A stretch of DNA of 64,000 nucleotides from Maledivibacter halophilus (GCF_900167445.1 NZ_FUZT01000007.1:1-64000), one strand, 5' to 3'. Positions 38,053 through 47,507 are shown, counted from the stretch's first letter. Made by a program: numbers and translations. The notes: generated by a model not told the origin, from the letters alone.

Positions 38053-38147
38053 GAGTAAATTGCATAATTACCTTATGTAAAAACCATGTATTATATACAT
38101 CTTTGAAACCTTCGAAGTCATGCTATCATATATTATACAATTTACTC
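38053..38147. repeat. MITE-like palindromic element, family B copy 2
   Basis: 95 bp with near-perfect 16-bp inverted ends GAGTAAATTGCATAAT / ATTATACAATTTACTC and an internal TTTGAAACCTTCGAAGTCAT block shared with 3634-3724. It lies in the leader of tdh. The remaining 38150-38500 region holds a short open fragment (38292-38402) and otherwise nothing I recognise. Confidence 0.7.
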
Positions 38148-38502
38148 ATTTGTATTAGAATTGTATTAAAATTTGCCTAGATAAGTTAAAATAATATATG
38201 TATTACAATTTCAATTTAATTACATTTAGAGTTAGCGGCTAATTTAATAGTGTGAAAATTCTAGAAACGGATAACGATGAGAATTGTAAATTCATATGGA
38301 TCTCATCTTTAGTTCTAAACTTTTAAATTCATCATTAAGCTTTTGATCATCTCTCAAAGTCATTTGTATTTTATTCGCAAACAAAATAATGTTTTCATAG
38401 AATTATTGTATTCATATGGCGTACATTAATTAATTTAAGTATACTACAAAAAAATAAATAATCAAGGGTAAATGGTAAAAAATTTAAATTTCTTTGTTTC
38501 TT

Positions 38503-38543
38503 AAAAAATATATGACAGATCAAAAATTTGACCTGTCATATTT
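38503..38543 (-). terminator. Terminator of the LonB-like protease gene
   Basis: On the minus strand ATATGACAGGTCAAA pairs with TTTGATCTGTCATAT (one G-U pair), followed by ATTTTTTAAG. It lies about 20 bases after the stop at 38562. Confidence 0.82.
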
Positions 38544-38561
38544 AAGGAAAAACTATCAATT

Positions 38562-40907
38562 TCAATTTTCATATTTATTCATTAATTGACTATAGGAGTT
38601 CAATTTAGTTTGAACCACATTACATATTTCTTTAAAGCTCATGTCCGTTAATATTTCTATTCCTTCTTCTATTTTAGATACAGAATAAATGCTGAACTTT
38701 CCGCTTCTTACTGCTTCAATAATCTCATCCTCTAAAACTAAATCATCCAAATTCTGAGAAGGTATAATTACACCTTGATTACCAGTCAAGCCAAAATATT
38801 TGCATATATCGTAAAATCCTTCAACCTTCTCCGTTATACCACCAACAGGCTGAATTTCACCTTTTTGATTAACTGAGCCAGTTACAGCTATATTCTGCTT
38901 TATAGGAATATTCCCAATACTAGATAAAATTCCATAGAGCTCAGTACTTGATGCACTATCTCCATCTACTCCATTATAGGATTGTTCAAAACAAATTTTT
39001 GATGTAATATTTAAAGGTTTATCTTTACAAAATTTTTCATTAAGATATCCTTCCAAAATCATTACACCTTTATCATGTATATTGCCGCTAAGCTCTACTT
39101 CCCTCTCTATGTTAATAATTCCTTTAGTACCAGCATAGGATGATACAGTTATAACCATTGGCCTACCAAAAACATAATCTCCGGTATTTATCACTGAAAG
39201 ACCATTTATCTTTCCAACCTCACTACCTTTAACATTTATAATAATCTTACCATCTTTATATAGATCGTCGATTCTATCTTCTATTCTATTATTTCTTTTT
39301 CTTTTTTCACGAACTGCTTTTTTTACATTATTTTCAGCAATATATCTATTTCCTTCATATTTTGCCCAAGCATCTGCTTCTATTAAAATCTCAATTATAT
39401 TATTAAACATTGTAGTTAACTTACTTTGGCTTCCAGCTATTCTATTGCTGTATTCAAGAACTTTAAGTACGCCATCTTTAGTAAAATGTCTTAGATTTTC
39501 TTTTTCACAAAAAGAATTAATAAAACAAGCCATTTTATATTGATTTTCAAGGGTATTATCCATAATGGAATCAAAATCCGCTTTAATTTTAAATAATTTA
39601 TTAAAATCTTCATCATATTGATAAAGCAAATTATAAATTTGGGGATTTCCTATAAGTATTATTTTTATATCTATTGGTATAGGCTCCGGTTTTAACGTAG
39701 CTATATCAGTAATACCCAACTGATGCCTCAAACTTTCAATTTTTATCTTTCTATTATATAGTGTACGCTTTATAGCCAGCCAAGAATGAGAATTTCTTAG
39801 GAGTTCCAATGCATCTATTATTAGAAAGCCACCATTTGCCTTATGAAGAGAGCCTGGTTTAATCATAGTAAAATCAGTTCTAAGGGAGCTATTTTCACTT
39901 TCATATTCTATTACTCCCATAAGATTATTAAAAGTTGGATTAGTTTCAACAATCACTGGAGCTCCCTCTACTTCACTATTGTCTACAATTAAATTAACAT
40001 AGTATCTTGGTGCAAACTCCTTTACATTACTTTTAATTGAAATATCCTCTTCTGCTATAGCTTCAAAATCAGAAACATTCTCTATTACATCTTCTTCAAT
40101 TTCCCCAATATATTCAATAACTTCATTAATGGCTTTATATTTCTCAATAATAGTTTCGCTAATTGGTTTCACAATAAAATGAGCTGTCATTTTCTGAAAA
40201 TCAATTAGCTCCCTTTTAGACTCCTTTTCTAATATCTTTACTTTTCTTAATATTTCTATAGCTTTTAGCTGTATTTGCTCACCATTCTTTTCGTAAATAT
40301 TCTTTTCTTCTTCTTCTAGATTATCGAATTCTTCATCACTAATTTTTTCTCCATCTTTAATTGGTACAAAAACTAATCCAGTTGAAATATTTTTTATTTC
40401 AAATCCTAATGTTTTGCTATACTCAATTAAGAAATCTAACAATTCATTCTTCTTCTCCTGATAACTTTTCAATATATCATTTTTTCTTTTTTGATATTCT
40501 TCACTGATAAATGTCTTTGGAACCTCAGATATTAATTCTCTAACAAAATAATCCATATCCGCCTGAAATATCTTGCCTGTACCGGCAGGAAGCCTAATGC
40601 TCTTAGGTCTATCCGGCTCATTAAAATTATTAACATAGCACCAATCGTATTTTTTTTCTTCCCTTTTTGCCTTATCTTTTACCTTAGAAATACAATAGGT
40701 AGTTTTTCCAGTTCCCTTCAAACCAGATATATATATATTGTACTTAGGATTTTTTACATTCAAACCAAAATCTAAAGCCTGTGCTGCTCTTTCTTGTCCC
40801 ACAATATCATTAAAAGCCTCTAAATCCTTAGTGGTTTTAAAATTAAACTGTCTTGGATTATATGATTTTTTCAATTTATAATAATTTAGCTTATTCCTTT
40901 TCTTCAC
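38562..40907 (-). CDS. LonB-like ATP-dependent protease
   Basis: 781-residue AAA protease of the LonB/archaeal-type Lon family. Walker A is SGLKGTGKTTYC at residues 61-72; an inserted coiled region (about 110-250) separates it from the rest of the AAA module, where GGFLIIDALELLRN carries Walker B. The C-terminal Lon protease domain has the catalytic serine in GVDGDSASSTELYGIL and the lysine in GGITEKVEGFYDIC. It starts with GTG at 40907 after GGGGGG. No transmembrane segment is visible, so it is probably soluble. Confidence 0.9.
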   Translation of the reverse strand: MKKRNKLNYYKLKKSYNPRQFNFKTTKDLEAFNDIVGQERAAQALDFGLNVKNPKYNIYISGLKGTGKTTYCISKVKDKAKREEKKYDWCYVNNFNEPDRPKSIRLPAGTGKIFQADMDYFVRELISEVPKTFISEEYQKRKNDILKSYQEKKNELLDFLIEYSKTLGFEIKNISTGLVFVPIKDGEKISDEEFDNLEEEEKNIYEKNGEQIQLKAIEILRKVKILEKESKRELIDFQKMTAHFIVKPISETIIEKYKAINEVIEYIGEIEEDVIENVSDFEAIAEEDISIKSNVKEFAPRYYVNLIVDNSEVEGAPVIVETNPTFNNLMGVIEYESENSSLRTDFTMIKPGSLHKANGGFLIIDALELLRNSHSWLAIKRTLYNRKIKIESLRHQLGITDIATLKPEPIPIDIKIILIGNPQIYNLLYQYDEDFNKLFKIKADFDSIMDNTLENQYKMACFINSFCEKENLRHFTKDGVLKVLEYSNRIAGSQSKLTTMFNNIIEILIEADAWAKYEGNRYIAENNVKKAVREKRKRNNRIEDRIDDLYKDGKIIINVKGSEVGKINGLSVINTGDYVFGRPMVITVSSYAGTKGIINIEREVELSGNIHDKGVMILEGYLNEKFCKDKPLNITSKICFEQSYNGVDGDSASSTELYGILSSIGNIPIKQNIAVTGSVNQKGEIQPVGGITEKVEGFYDICKYFGLTGNQGVIIPSQNLDDLVLEDEIIEAVRSGKFSIYSVSKIEEGIEILTDMSFKEICNVVQTKLNSYSQLMNKYEN

Positions 40908-40997
40908 AAAATCCCCCCTTGTTGGAAGTTATATTCTATATTATTCATATAACCAGTCTTTGCTTCATAAAATTTGAGGATTTTGTGTCTACCTTTT

Positions 40998-41036
40998 TTA
41001 AAAAACTGCTAGAAGTATTGTTTTCTAGCAGTTTTC
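40998..41036 (-). terminator. Terminator downstream of queG
   Basis: AAAACTGCTAGAA (41002-41014) and TTCTAGCAGTTTT (41023-41035) form a 13-bp stem; on the minus strand a T-rich tract follows. It lies about 110 bases after queG, on the far side of the family C element. Confidence 0.7.
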
Positions 41037-41044
41037 TAAGAATT

Positions 41045-41161
41045 GAGGAAATTTCATAAAACATGTAAAAAATTTAAAATACAAAATATAGTAAAAAGAT
41101 TCAAGGGAGTTGTCTACATATTGTATTTTAAAATTGATAATGTTAATTATGTAAATTTCTC
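41045..41161. repeat. MITE-like palindromic element, family C copy 2, overlapping the end of queG
   Basis: 117 bp with ends GAGGAAATTTCATAAA and AATTATGTAAATTTCTC and the inner ACATATTGTATTTTAAAATT block shared with 29283-29400. The right end runs into queG: the last five codons and the stop of queG (41143-41161) are element sequence. Confidence 0.7.
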
Positions 41162-42279
41162 AGATAATAATTATACAATTTTTTAATTTCTTCATTCATT
41201 TCAATATCTTTTTCCTTTTCTAAATGCTTATCAAGAATTTTTTTGCCTTTCTTTCTATCTAATCTAATTATTGCCCAAGCAGTATATTTTTTTATCATTA
41301 TTGAAGGACTATTTAAATATTCTACTAGATACTTTACCATATCCTTATCTCCAGAGTTACCTAAAGCGATTAAAGCATTTCTTTTAATTATTTTATTTCC
41401 TCTCCAATTTAAAGCTGCTTTTTCAAATCTTTTCTTAAATTCTTTATTTGATAGTTTAAGTAAACCTAAAAGATTAGGTTTATAATTATCTCCCACAGGT
41501 ATAAATTCTTTATGGGTTGTTGTTTTATTTGAATTATAAGGACATACCAACTGACAAATATCACATCCATATAAGCTCTTTCCCATTTTTTCTCTAAGTT
41601 TATAATCAATATCCTCCTTAGTTTGAGTTAAATAAGATATACATAGCTTTGGATTATATAGTTGGTTTTCCATTAATGCTCCTGTAGGACAAGCTTTAAT
41701 GCAATTATTGCAATTTAAGCAACCTTCATTTTTACTTTCTTCCATATTTATATTGATTTCTAAATTGCTTAATATATATCCTATAAAAATCCATGAACCA
41801 TATTCTTTTGTTATAATACAGTTATTTTTACCATACCATCCTATCCCGGCCTTATATGCTAAATATCTATCTACTAAAGGTCCAGTATCTGTGAAGTATT
41901 CATACTGAAAATCTTTGGTCTTTTTTTCTATATATTCTACAAGCATTTTCATTTTACTCTTTAATACTAAATGATAATCTCTTCCCCAAGAACTTTTGGA
42001 GACATTCCCCGTAGGTTTATTAGAATCTTTACTTGTAATATCTCCTTCATTTACATAATAGGACATTCCAATGACAATTATAGTATGTGAATTCTCTAAG
42101 GTTAGATGGGGATTGATTCTCTTATCAATATTTTGCTCTTCAAATCCAGATAATAAATTCTTCTTTTCTCTTTTCCTAAGTATTGCTTCTAGATCATGAA
42201 AAATCTCTGATTCTGTAAAACCAATTAAATCAATACCTATTTCCTTTGAATATTTAATTATTTCTTCTTTAAAAATCAT
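41143..42279 (-). CDS. queG: Epoxyqueuosine reductase
   Basis: 378-residue cobalamin-dependent iron-sulfur enzyme that performs the last step of queuosine synthesis in tRNA. YFTDTGPLVDRYLAYKAGIG contains the catalytic aspartate; 4Fe-4S motifs CLNCNNCIKACP (about 187-198) and CDICQLVCPYN (about 239-249) follow; the C terminus is a HEAT-like repeat. It needs cobalamin, which links it to the B12 block. The ATG at 42279 follows GGTGATTAAA. Its last residues (R-N-L-H-N) come from a repeat element. Confidence 0.93.
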   Translation of the reverse strand: MIFKEEIIKYSKEIGIDLIGFTESEIFHDLEAILRKREKKNLLSGFEEQNIDKRINPHLTLENSHTIIVIGMSYYVNEGDITSKDSNKPTGNVSKSSWGRDYHLVLKSKMKMLVEYIEKKTKDFQYEYFTDTGPLVDRYLAYKAGIGWYGKNNCIITKEYGSWIFIGYILSNLEININMEESKNEGCLNCNNCIKACPTGALMENQLYNPKLCISYLTQTKEDIDYKLREKMGKSLYGCDICQLVCPYNSNKTTTHKEFIPVGDNYKPNLLGLLKLSNKEFKKRFEKAALNWRGNKIIKRNALIALGNSGDKDMVKYLVEYLNSPSIMIKKYTAWAIIRLDRKKGKKILDKHLEKEKDIEMNEEIKKLYNYYLRNLHN

Positions 42280-42307
42280 TTTAATCACCAATTATTTATT
42301 TTATCAA

Positions 42308-42335
42308 ATTAAAAATGCGTACAATGACGCATTTA
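42308..42335 (-). terminator. Terminator of nfo
   Basis: AAATGCGT / ACGCATTT stem (42313-42320 with 42327-42334), 6-base loop, followed on the minus strand by TTAATTTG after the A-T base of the stem. It is 15 bases after the nfo stop. Confidence 0.7.
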
Positions 42336-42349
42336 TTTTTTCATATTCT

Positions 42350-43183
42350 TTATTTATTATAACCATATTTTAAAAGCTTTATTTCTCTTTCATATCCTTG
42401 TATATCATTAGGAGTCTCTAAAAATATGGGAATTCCCTTTAGTTTCGGATGGTTTATAAAATTAAGTATACCACTTAATCCCAGTGTTCCCTCACCAATA
42501 CATGCATGCCTATCTTTTTTACTGCCCAATTCATGTTTACTATCATTTAGATGTACAACCTTTAGTCTTTCAATACCTAAAATTTCATCAAATTCTTCAA
42601 GCACATCATCTAAATTGTTGATAATATCATAACCTGCAGAATATGTATGACATGTATCAAAACATATTCCAATTTTCTTATTATATTTTATTCTATTAAT
42701 AATTTCTTTCAGCTGACCAAATCTATAGCCTACTTCAGTACCTTTACCCGACATAGTTTCTAATAAAATCATAGTGTTTTCATTTCCTTCTAGGACTTGG
42801 TTAATCCCTTCAGCTATTCTTTGTATTCCAAATTCCATTCCTTCTTTAATATGATTACCGGGATGCATGACTAGATAGTTACAAATGCTCAAATGAGAAA
42901 GCCTTTCAAGATCATCCCTTAATAGTCTTTTCGCAAGCTCCCAAGTTTTTTCTTTATTTGAAGCAAAATTATAGGTGTAGGGTGCATGGGCCAAAAGTGA
43001 AGCAAATTTGTTTTGAATCCATATTTCTTCTGCTTTCTTAATATCGTCTAAATTTAATTTTTTTGCCTTTGATCCCCTAGGGTTCCTTGTGAAAAATTGA
43101 AAGGTATTTGCTCCAATACTAACAGCTTGCTTAATTGCATCCTCAAATCCCTTAGATATAGATAAATGTGAACCAATAAACAT
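42350..43183 (-). CDS. nfo: Endonuclease IV
   Basis: 277-residue zinc-dependent AP endonuclease. Metal-binding stretches are in order: MHPGNHIKEG, ILLETMSGKGTEVG, CFDTCHTYSAGYD, HLNDSKHELGSKKDRHACIGEG and FLETPND. The ATG at 43183 follows GGGGATGGAG. With nth nearby, base-excision repair is well represented, but the two are not in one operon. Confidence 0.96.
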   Translation of the reverse strand: MFIGSHLSISKGFEDAIKQAVSIGANTFQFFTRNPRGSKAKKLNLDDIKKAEEIWIQNKFASLLAHAPYTYNFASNKEKTWELAKRLLRDDLERLSHLSICNYLVMHPGNHIKEGMEFGIQRIAEGINQVLEGNENTMILLETMSGKGTEVGYRFGQLKEIINRIKYNKKIGICFDTCHTYSAGYDIINNLDDVLEEFDEILGIERLKVVHLNDSKHELGSKKDRHACIGEGTLGLSGILNFINHPKLKGIPIFLETPNDIQGYEREIKLLKYGYNK

Positions 43184-43380
43184 TACTCCATCCCCTTCAA
43201 CCTAGATTATTCATAGAAACTTTAAAAACACCGATTCTTCTGTAATTTTTTGAGATGTATAAATTGTCATTTGAATTTGTTTCACTATTTTTAAAAATTG
43301 TTCATTAATAATTCAAGTGTCAATTTACATAATATTATTGTTTTACCCTACTTTTATTTATTATAAACAAAATAATTTAT

Positions 43381-43414
43381 AAAAAAATACTGATGACTAT
43401 AGTCATCAGTATTT
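43381..43414 (-). terminator. Terminator of the opp/dpp operon
   Basis: AATACTGATGAC-TATA-GTCATCAGTATT (43386-43413), a perfect 12-bp stem, followed on the minus strand by a T-run (A-run at 43381-43387). It lies 35 bases after the small membrane protein gene. Confidence 0.85.
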
Positions 43415-43447
43415 TAATTGAGATAATTATACAATTTTCTTAATCAA

Positions 43448-43666
43448 TTACTTGATTAGAAAATTAAAAAATAGAAAACATAATCCAATAAGAAGAGCAA
43501 CAAGTAAAAATATTGGCAGCAGAACTTGAAAAGCTGCAATTACCATAGCTATTATATCCTTCCATCCTACATTTAATTTAACATCTTTATATTCCTCCGA
43601 CAACTGCTTTTCACGTGTTCTTACCCATTCCCTATGCCTATTATTTCGCCATATGGCACGCCACAA
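43448..43666 (-). CDS. Small membrane protein coupled to oppF
   Basis: 72 residues: an N-terminal charged, aromatic-rich half (WRAIWRNNRHREWVRTREKQ) and one long hydrophobic segment (about 37-68). It starts with TTG at 43666, inside the last codons of the ATP-binding subunit gene (26-base overlap), with GGGG upstream. The operon terminator follows it, so it is part of the transporter operon. I do not recognise a family; it may stabilise or regulate the transporter. Confidence 0.65.
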   Translation of the reverse strand: MWRAIWRNNRHREWVRTREKQLSEEYKDVKLNVGWKDIIAMVIAAFQVLLPIFLLVALLIGLCFLFFNFLIK

Positions 43667-44612
43667 AATGTTTATCCCCTAATTCTCTAAATTCCGGTGA
43701 AGCTTCTTTACATATATCCATTACATAGGGACATCGGGTATGAAATTTACAGCCACTTGGAGGGTTTACATTGCTCGGAATATCACCTTTTAATATTACT
43801 TGTTTCTTTCTCTTCCTTGGATTTGCCTCTGGTATAGCAGATAATAGAGCTTTTGTGTATGGATGTTTTGGACTTTCAAATAAGTCCTTTTTACCTGAAA
43901 GCTCTACTAATGAGCCTAAGTACATAACACCAATTCTATTACTAATATGTCTAACAACACTGAGATCATGGGAAATAAACAAATATGACAGTCCAAGTTC
44001 TTCCTGTAAATCCATCATAAGATTTAATACCTGGGATTGAATTGACACATCTAGGGCAGATACTGGTTCATCGGCAACTATAAAGGATGGATTTAAAGTT
44101 AAAGCCCTGGCTATACCAATTCTTTGTCTTTGCCCCCCTGAAAATTGGTGGGGATAACGATTTGTATGGTAGCTTGCAAGACCACATTTTTCTAATAATT
44201 CTTTTATCCTTTCTTCAAGTTTTTTTCCATTTTTCATTATCCCATGTTGTACTATAGGCTCACTAATTATTTGTCCTACAGTCATTCTTGGATTAAGAGA
44301 ACTATATGGGTCTTGAAAGACAATTTGCATTTCTTTTCTCAATTTTTTCATTTCATTTTTTGAAGCCCTAATTACATTTTTCCCTTTGTAATATACTTCT
44401 CCAGAGGTTGGCTCATGTAATCTTAATATACTTCTACCTATAGTTGATTTTCCACAACCGGATTCTCCAACTAACCCTAAGGTTTCTCTTTTCTTTATCT
44501 CAAAGGAAATATCATCGGCAGCCTTTACATACCCTATTGTTTTTTTGAAAAAGCCTCCAGTTACCGGAAAATATTTTTTTAGATTTTTTACTTCTAATAA
44601 AGGCTCATTCAT
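43641..44612 (-). CDS. oppF: Oligopeptide/dipeptide ABC transporter ATP-binding protein (OppF type)
   Basis: 323-residue ATPase. Walker A GESGCGKSTIGRS, signature FSGGQRQRIGIARAL, Walker B FIVADEPVSALD, and the C-terminal oligo_HPY region with CKFHTRCPYVMDIC, whose cysteines may hold an iron-sulfur cluster. It pairs with OppD. The ATG at 44612 overlaps the oppD stop region. Confidence 0.94.
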   Translation of the reverse strand: MNEPLLEVKNLKKYFPVTGGFFKKTIGYVKAADDISFEIKKRETLGLVGESGCGKSTIGRSILRLHEPTSGEVYYKGKNVIRASKNEMKKLRKEMQIVFQDPYSSLNPRMTVGQIISEPIVQHGIMKNGKKLEERIKELLEKCGLASYHTNRYPHQFSGGQRQRIGIARALTLNPSFIVADEPVSALDVSIQSQVLNLMMDLQEELGLSYLFISHDLSVVRHISNRIGVMYLGSLVELSGKKDLFESPKHPYTKALLSAIPEANPRKRKKQVILKGDIPSNVNPPSGCKFHTRCPYVMDICKEASPEFRELGDKHFVACHMAK

Positions 44613-45589
44613 TATACCACCTCCTCATTTACTACAAAACAGCTTACTTTATGATTAGGTGATATTTCCTTTAACTCAGGCCTATATTTCTTGCATTTTT
44701 CAGTTGCATTAGGACACCTGGGCTCAAAATAACATCCCTCAGGTAAATAAAGAGGATGGGGCACAATCCCCTTTATACTGTCTAATCTTTTTTTATTGTC
44801 ATCTAAATTGGGTATTGATTTCATCAGCCCTTTAGTATAAGGATGTTTGGGATTTTCGAATAATTCTTCAACTGGAGCATCCTCTACTACTTTTCCACAA
44901 TACATGACTATTACATAATCTGCCATTTGTGCAACTACGCCAAGATCATGGGTAATAAGCATAATAGCAGTTCCAAGTTTTTCTTTTAAATCATTCATTA
45001 AATGTAAAATTTGAGCTTGAATTGTAACATCAAGGGCCGTTGTTGGTTCATCGGCTATAAGTAAGCTTGGTTCACAGGCCAATGCCATGGCTATCATAAC
45101 TCTTTGTCTCATACCTCCACTGAGCTGATGGGGGTAATCATCTACTATCCTTTCAGCTCTAGGTATTCCAACAAGTTTTAGCATTTCAACGGCTCTATTC
45201 CTTGCCTTTTCCTTCCTCATTTTTTGATGGAGCATAAGTACTTCTGTTATCTGATCCCCCACTTTAAAAACAGGATTTAATGAAGTCATAGGTTCTTGAA
45301 ATATCATAGATATTTCATTTCCACGAATTTTACGCATTTCTTTTACCGACTTTTTAAGTAGATCATCCCCTTTAAATAAAATATTTCCCTCTACTGTTTT
45401 TCCAGGCTCCTCAACTAACTGCATTACAGACATAGAAGCAACGCTTTTACCGCTTCCTGATTCTCCAACTATTCCTAATGTCTCACCTCTCTTAATCTTA
45501 AAATCTATACCATCTACAGCTCTTACAACACCTCTATCTGTAAAAAAATGAGTTTTAACATTTTTTACATCCAATAAATACTTTGACAC
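44612..45589 (-). CDS. oppD: Oligopeptide/dipeptide ABC transporter ATP-binding protein (OppD type)
   Basis: 325-residue ATPase. Walker A GESGSGKSVASMS, signature LSGGMRQRVMIAMAL, Walker B LIADEPTTALD, and a C-terminal CYFEPRCPNATEKC. Starts with GTG at 45589 after GATAGAGGT. Downstream of the two permeases in the usual SBP-B-C-D-F order. Confidence 0.94.
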   Translation of the reverse strand: MSKYLLDVKNVKTHFFTDRGVVRAVDGIDFKIKRGETLGIVGESGSGKSVASMSVMQLVEEPGKTVEGNILFKGDDLLKKSVKEMRKIRGNEISMIFQEPMTSLNPVFKVGDQITEVLMLHQKMRKEKARNRAVEMLKLVGIPRAERIVDDYPHQLSGGMRQRVMIAMALACEPSLLIADEPTTALDVTIQAQILHLMNDLKEKLGTAIMLITHDLGVVAQMADYVIVMYCGKVVEDAPVEELFENPKHPYTKGLMKSIPNLDDNKKRLDSIKGIVPHPLYLPEGCYFEPRCPNATEKCKKYRPELKEISPNHKVSCFVVNEEVV

Positions 45590-45601
45590 CTCTATCCCCC
45601 C

Positions 45602-46525
45602 CTAATGATTTGATTTTGGATCAACTGCATCCCTTAAGCCATCGCCAATTAGATTAATGCTCATCACTGCAATGAATATACAAAGTCCCGGCGGTATCCA
45701 AAGCCATGGCATATTTTTTAATACATAGGATCTTGTTGCGTATGTAACCATATTGCCCCAGGATGGTATAGGTGGACTAACTCCAAGACCTAAGAAGGAT
45801 AATGAAGATTCAGAAAGAATGGCACCGGCAACACCTAATGTAGCATTTACAATTATATAGGCAAAGGTATTGGGTATAAGATGTCTAAATATTTTTCTTG
45901 TATCTGATATTCCAAGGGCAGTTGCAGCCTGCATAAATTCCTGCTCCTTTAGGGTAAGTATTTGTCCTCTAATCATCCTGGCAAGGGATGGGAATCTTAA
46001 AACACCAATAATCACCATAACCATGTACATTTTATTCTCAACCGAAACCCTTACCCCAATAATAGCCGAAAGGGTTATGGCCAAGGGTAAAAAAGGGAAA
46101 GAATAGATTATTTCTGCAAAGCGCATTAAAATATTATCTATCCAGCCACCATAATATCCTGAAATTCCACCAAATAGTATTCCTAAAATCAGGGAAACCC
46201 CTACAGAAATTATACCCACCGTGAGAGAAATACGTCCTCCATATAATATACGAGTAAGATAATCCCTTCCTAATTCATCTGTTCCCAGCCAATGCTTAAA
46301 ACTGGGAGGCTGCTCGGCATTAATAAGGTTTGTTGCATCCCTATCATAGGGAGTTATAAAATAGGAACCAATGACCATTATAATTAATATAGAAATTGCC
46401 ACTAAACCAAAAAGAGCCAGTTTATTTTTTTTAAAATTATTCCACACCATCTTCCACAGCCCTATAACTTCCTGCTCTTCATTTTTCACCTGCTCCTCAG
46501 TCTTTTTAATTGCATCGGATTTCAT
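45602..46525 (-). CDS. oppC: Peptide ABC transporter permease (OppC/DppC type)
   Basis: 307-residue inner-membrane permease with a charged N terminus and about six hydrophobic segments. N-terminal OppC_N region (WKMVWNNFKKNKLALFGL), GTDELGRDYLTRILYGGRIS and the EAA-type loop FMQAATALGISDTRKIFRH are typical. I choose the ATG at 46525, eight bases after GGGGGG, over that at 46531. Confidence 0.94.
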   Translation of the reverse strand: MKSDAIKKTEEQVKNEEQEVIGLWKMVWNNFKKNKLALFGLVAISILIIMVIGSYFITPYDRDATNLINAEQPPSFKHWLGTDELGRDYLTRILYGGRISLTVGIISVGVSLILGILFGGISGYYGGWIDNILMRFAEIIYSFPFLPLAITLSAIIGVRVSVENKMYMVMVIIGVLRFPSLARMIRGQILTLKEQEFMQAATALGISDTRKIFRHLIPNTFAYIIVNATLGVAGAILSESSLSFLGLGVSPPIPSWGNMVTYATRSYVLKNMPWLWIPPGLCIFIAVMSINLIGDGLRDAVDPKSNH

Positions 46526-46538
46526 AAGCATAACCCCC

Positions 46539-47507
46539 CTATTCTACCTTTACTCTTGGATCAACAATAGCATATCCAATGTCTTGAAGTAAATTTCCCA
46601 TGAGCATTAATGTGGCAAAAAACATATTTAATGTCATCACTATATTATAGTCCCGCATTATAACACTTTCGTATAAGACCCTTCCAATTCCTGGCCAGAC
46701 AAATACTTGTTCTGTAATAACAGATCCCGTAAATAAAAAGGGAATATACATACCAATTAAAGTAACTATAGGAATTAATGCATTACGAAATGCATGCTTA
46801 TATATCACAATCTTCTCGGCTAATCCTTTAGAACGGGCTGTTCTTATATAATCCTGCTTAATAACCTCAAGCATACTGTTCCTGACATATCTGACAAGAC
46901 TGGCCAGACTGCTAATGGTAAGAACAACTGCAGGTAATGCCATATGCTTTGCCACATCTAAAAAATAAGCTAATCCTGTATAATCTGCTCCCGGTGTAAT
47001 CATGCCGCTGATAGGAAATATCTTTATATTTACTGCTAAGGCAAAAATTAATAATAGGCCAAAGAAAAATGATGGCATAGAAATGCCTATTAGTGAAAAT
47101 ACAGTCCAAAAGCTGTCGGTCTTGGAATATTGTTTAACTGCACATATTATCCCTACAGGTATAGCAATACCAAAAGATAAAATAAATACTACTATATTAA
47201 GTAAAAAAGTATTCCATAGAAAATTACCTGCCACTTCACTTACAGGTCTTTTATATTGAATTGACTCGCCAAAATCCCCTGAAAGCATACGTTTTAGCCA
47301 TACTAAATATTGAATATGTATCGGTTCATTGAGACCTAGTCTCTCTTTGAGATTTTCTCTGACCTCCTCGGGAACTTTACTATTAACACCTAAATAAGCC
47401 TGAACAGGATCTCCCGGCATGGCCTTTACCAAACAAAACAGAAGAATTGAAATAACAAGTATTACTGGAATCATATGGAGCAGTCGTCTAAGTATATACT
47501 TTAACAA
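46539..47507 (-). CDS. oppB: Peptide ABC transporter permease (OppB/DppB type)
   Basis: 322-residue permease. N-terminal YILRRLLHMIPVILVISIL, PGDPVQAYLG and the cytoplasmic EAA loop DYIRTARSKGLAEKIVIYKH are family features; six hydrophobic segments. Starts with TTG at 47507 after GGGGGATATATC. Confidence 0.94.
   Translation of the reverse strand: MLKYILRRLLHMIPVILVISILLFCLVKAMPGDPVQAYLGVNSKVPEEVRENLKERLGLNEPIHIQYLVWLKRMLSGDFGESIQYKRPVSEVAGNFLWNTFLLNIVVFILSFGIAIPVGIICAVKQYSKTDSFWTVFSLIGISMPSFFFGLLLIFALAVNIKIFPISGMITPGADYTGLAYFLDVAKHMALPAVVLTISSLASLVRYVRNSMLEVIKQDYIRTARSKGLAEKIVIYKHAFRNALIPIVTLIGMYIPFLFTGSVITEQVFVWPGIGRVLYESVIMRDYNIVMTLNMFFATLMLMGNLLQDIGYAIVDPRVKVE

Noticed and set aside
43319..43440. 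Third family C-like element around the opp terminator
   Set aside because: AATTTACATAAT and ATTATACAATTTTCTT stand about 100 bases apart, but the ends match weakly and the interior is the terminator; left as chance similarity.
46912..47109. Second minus-strand frame inside oppB
   Set aside because: Different frame within a clear permease gene, no start signal and no recognisable product.
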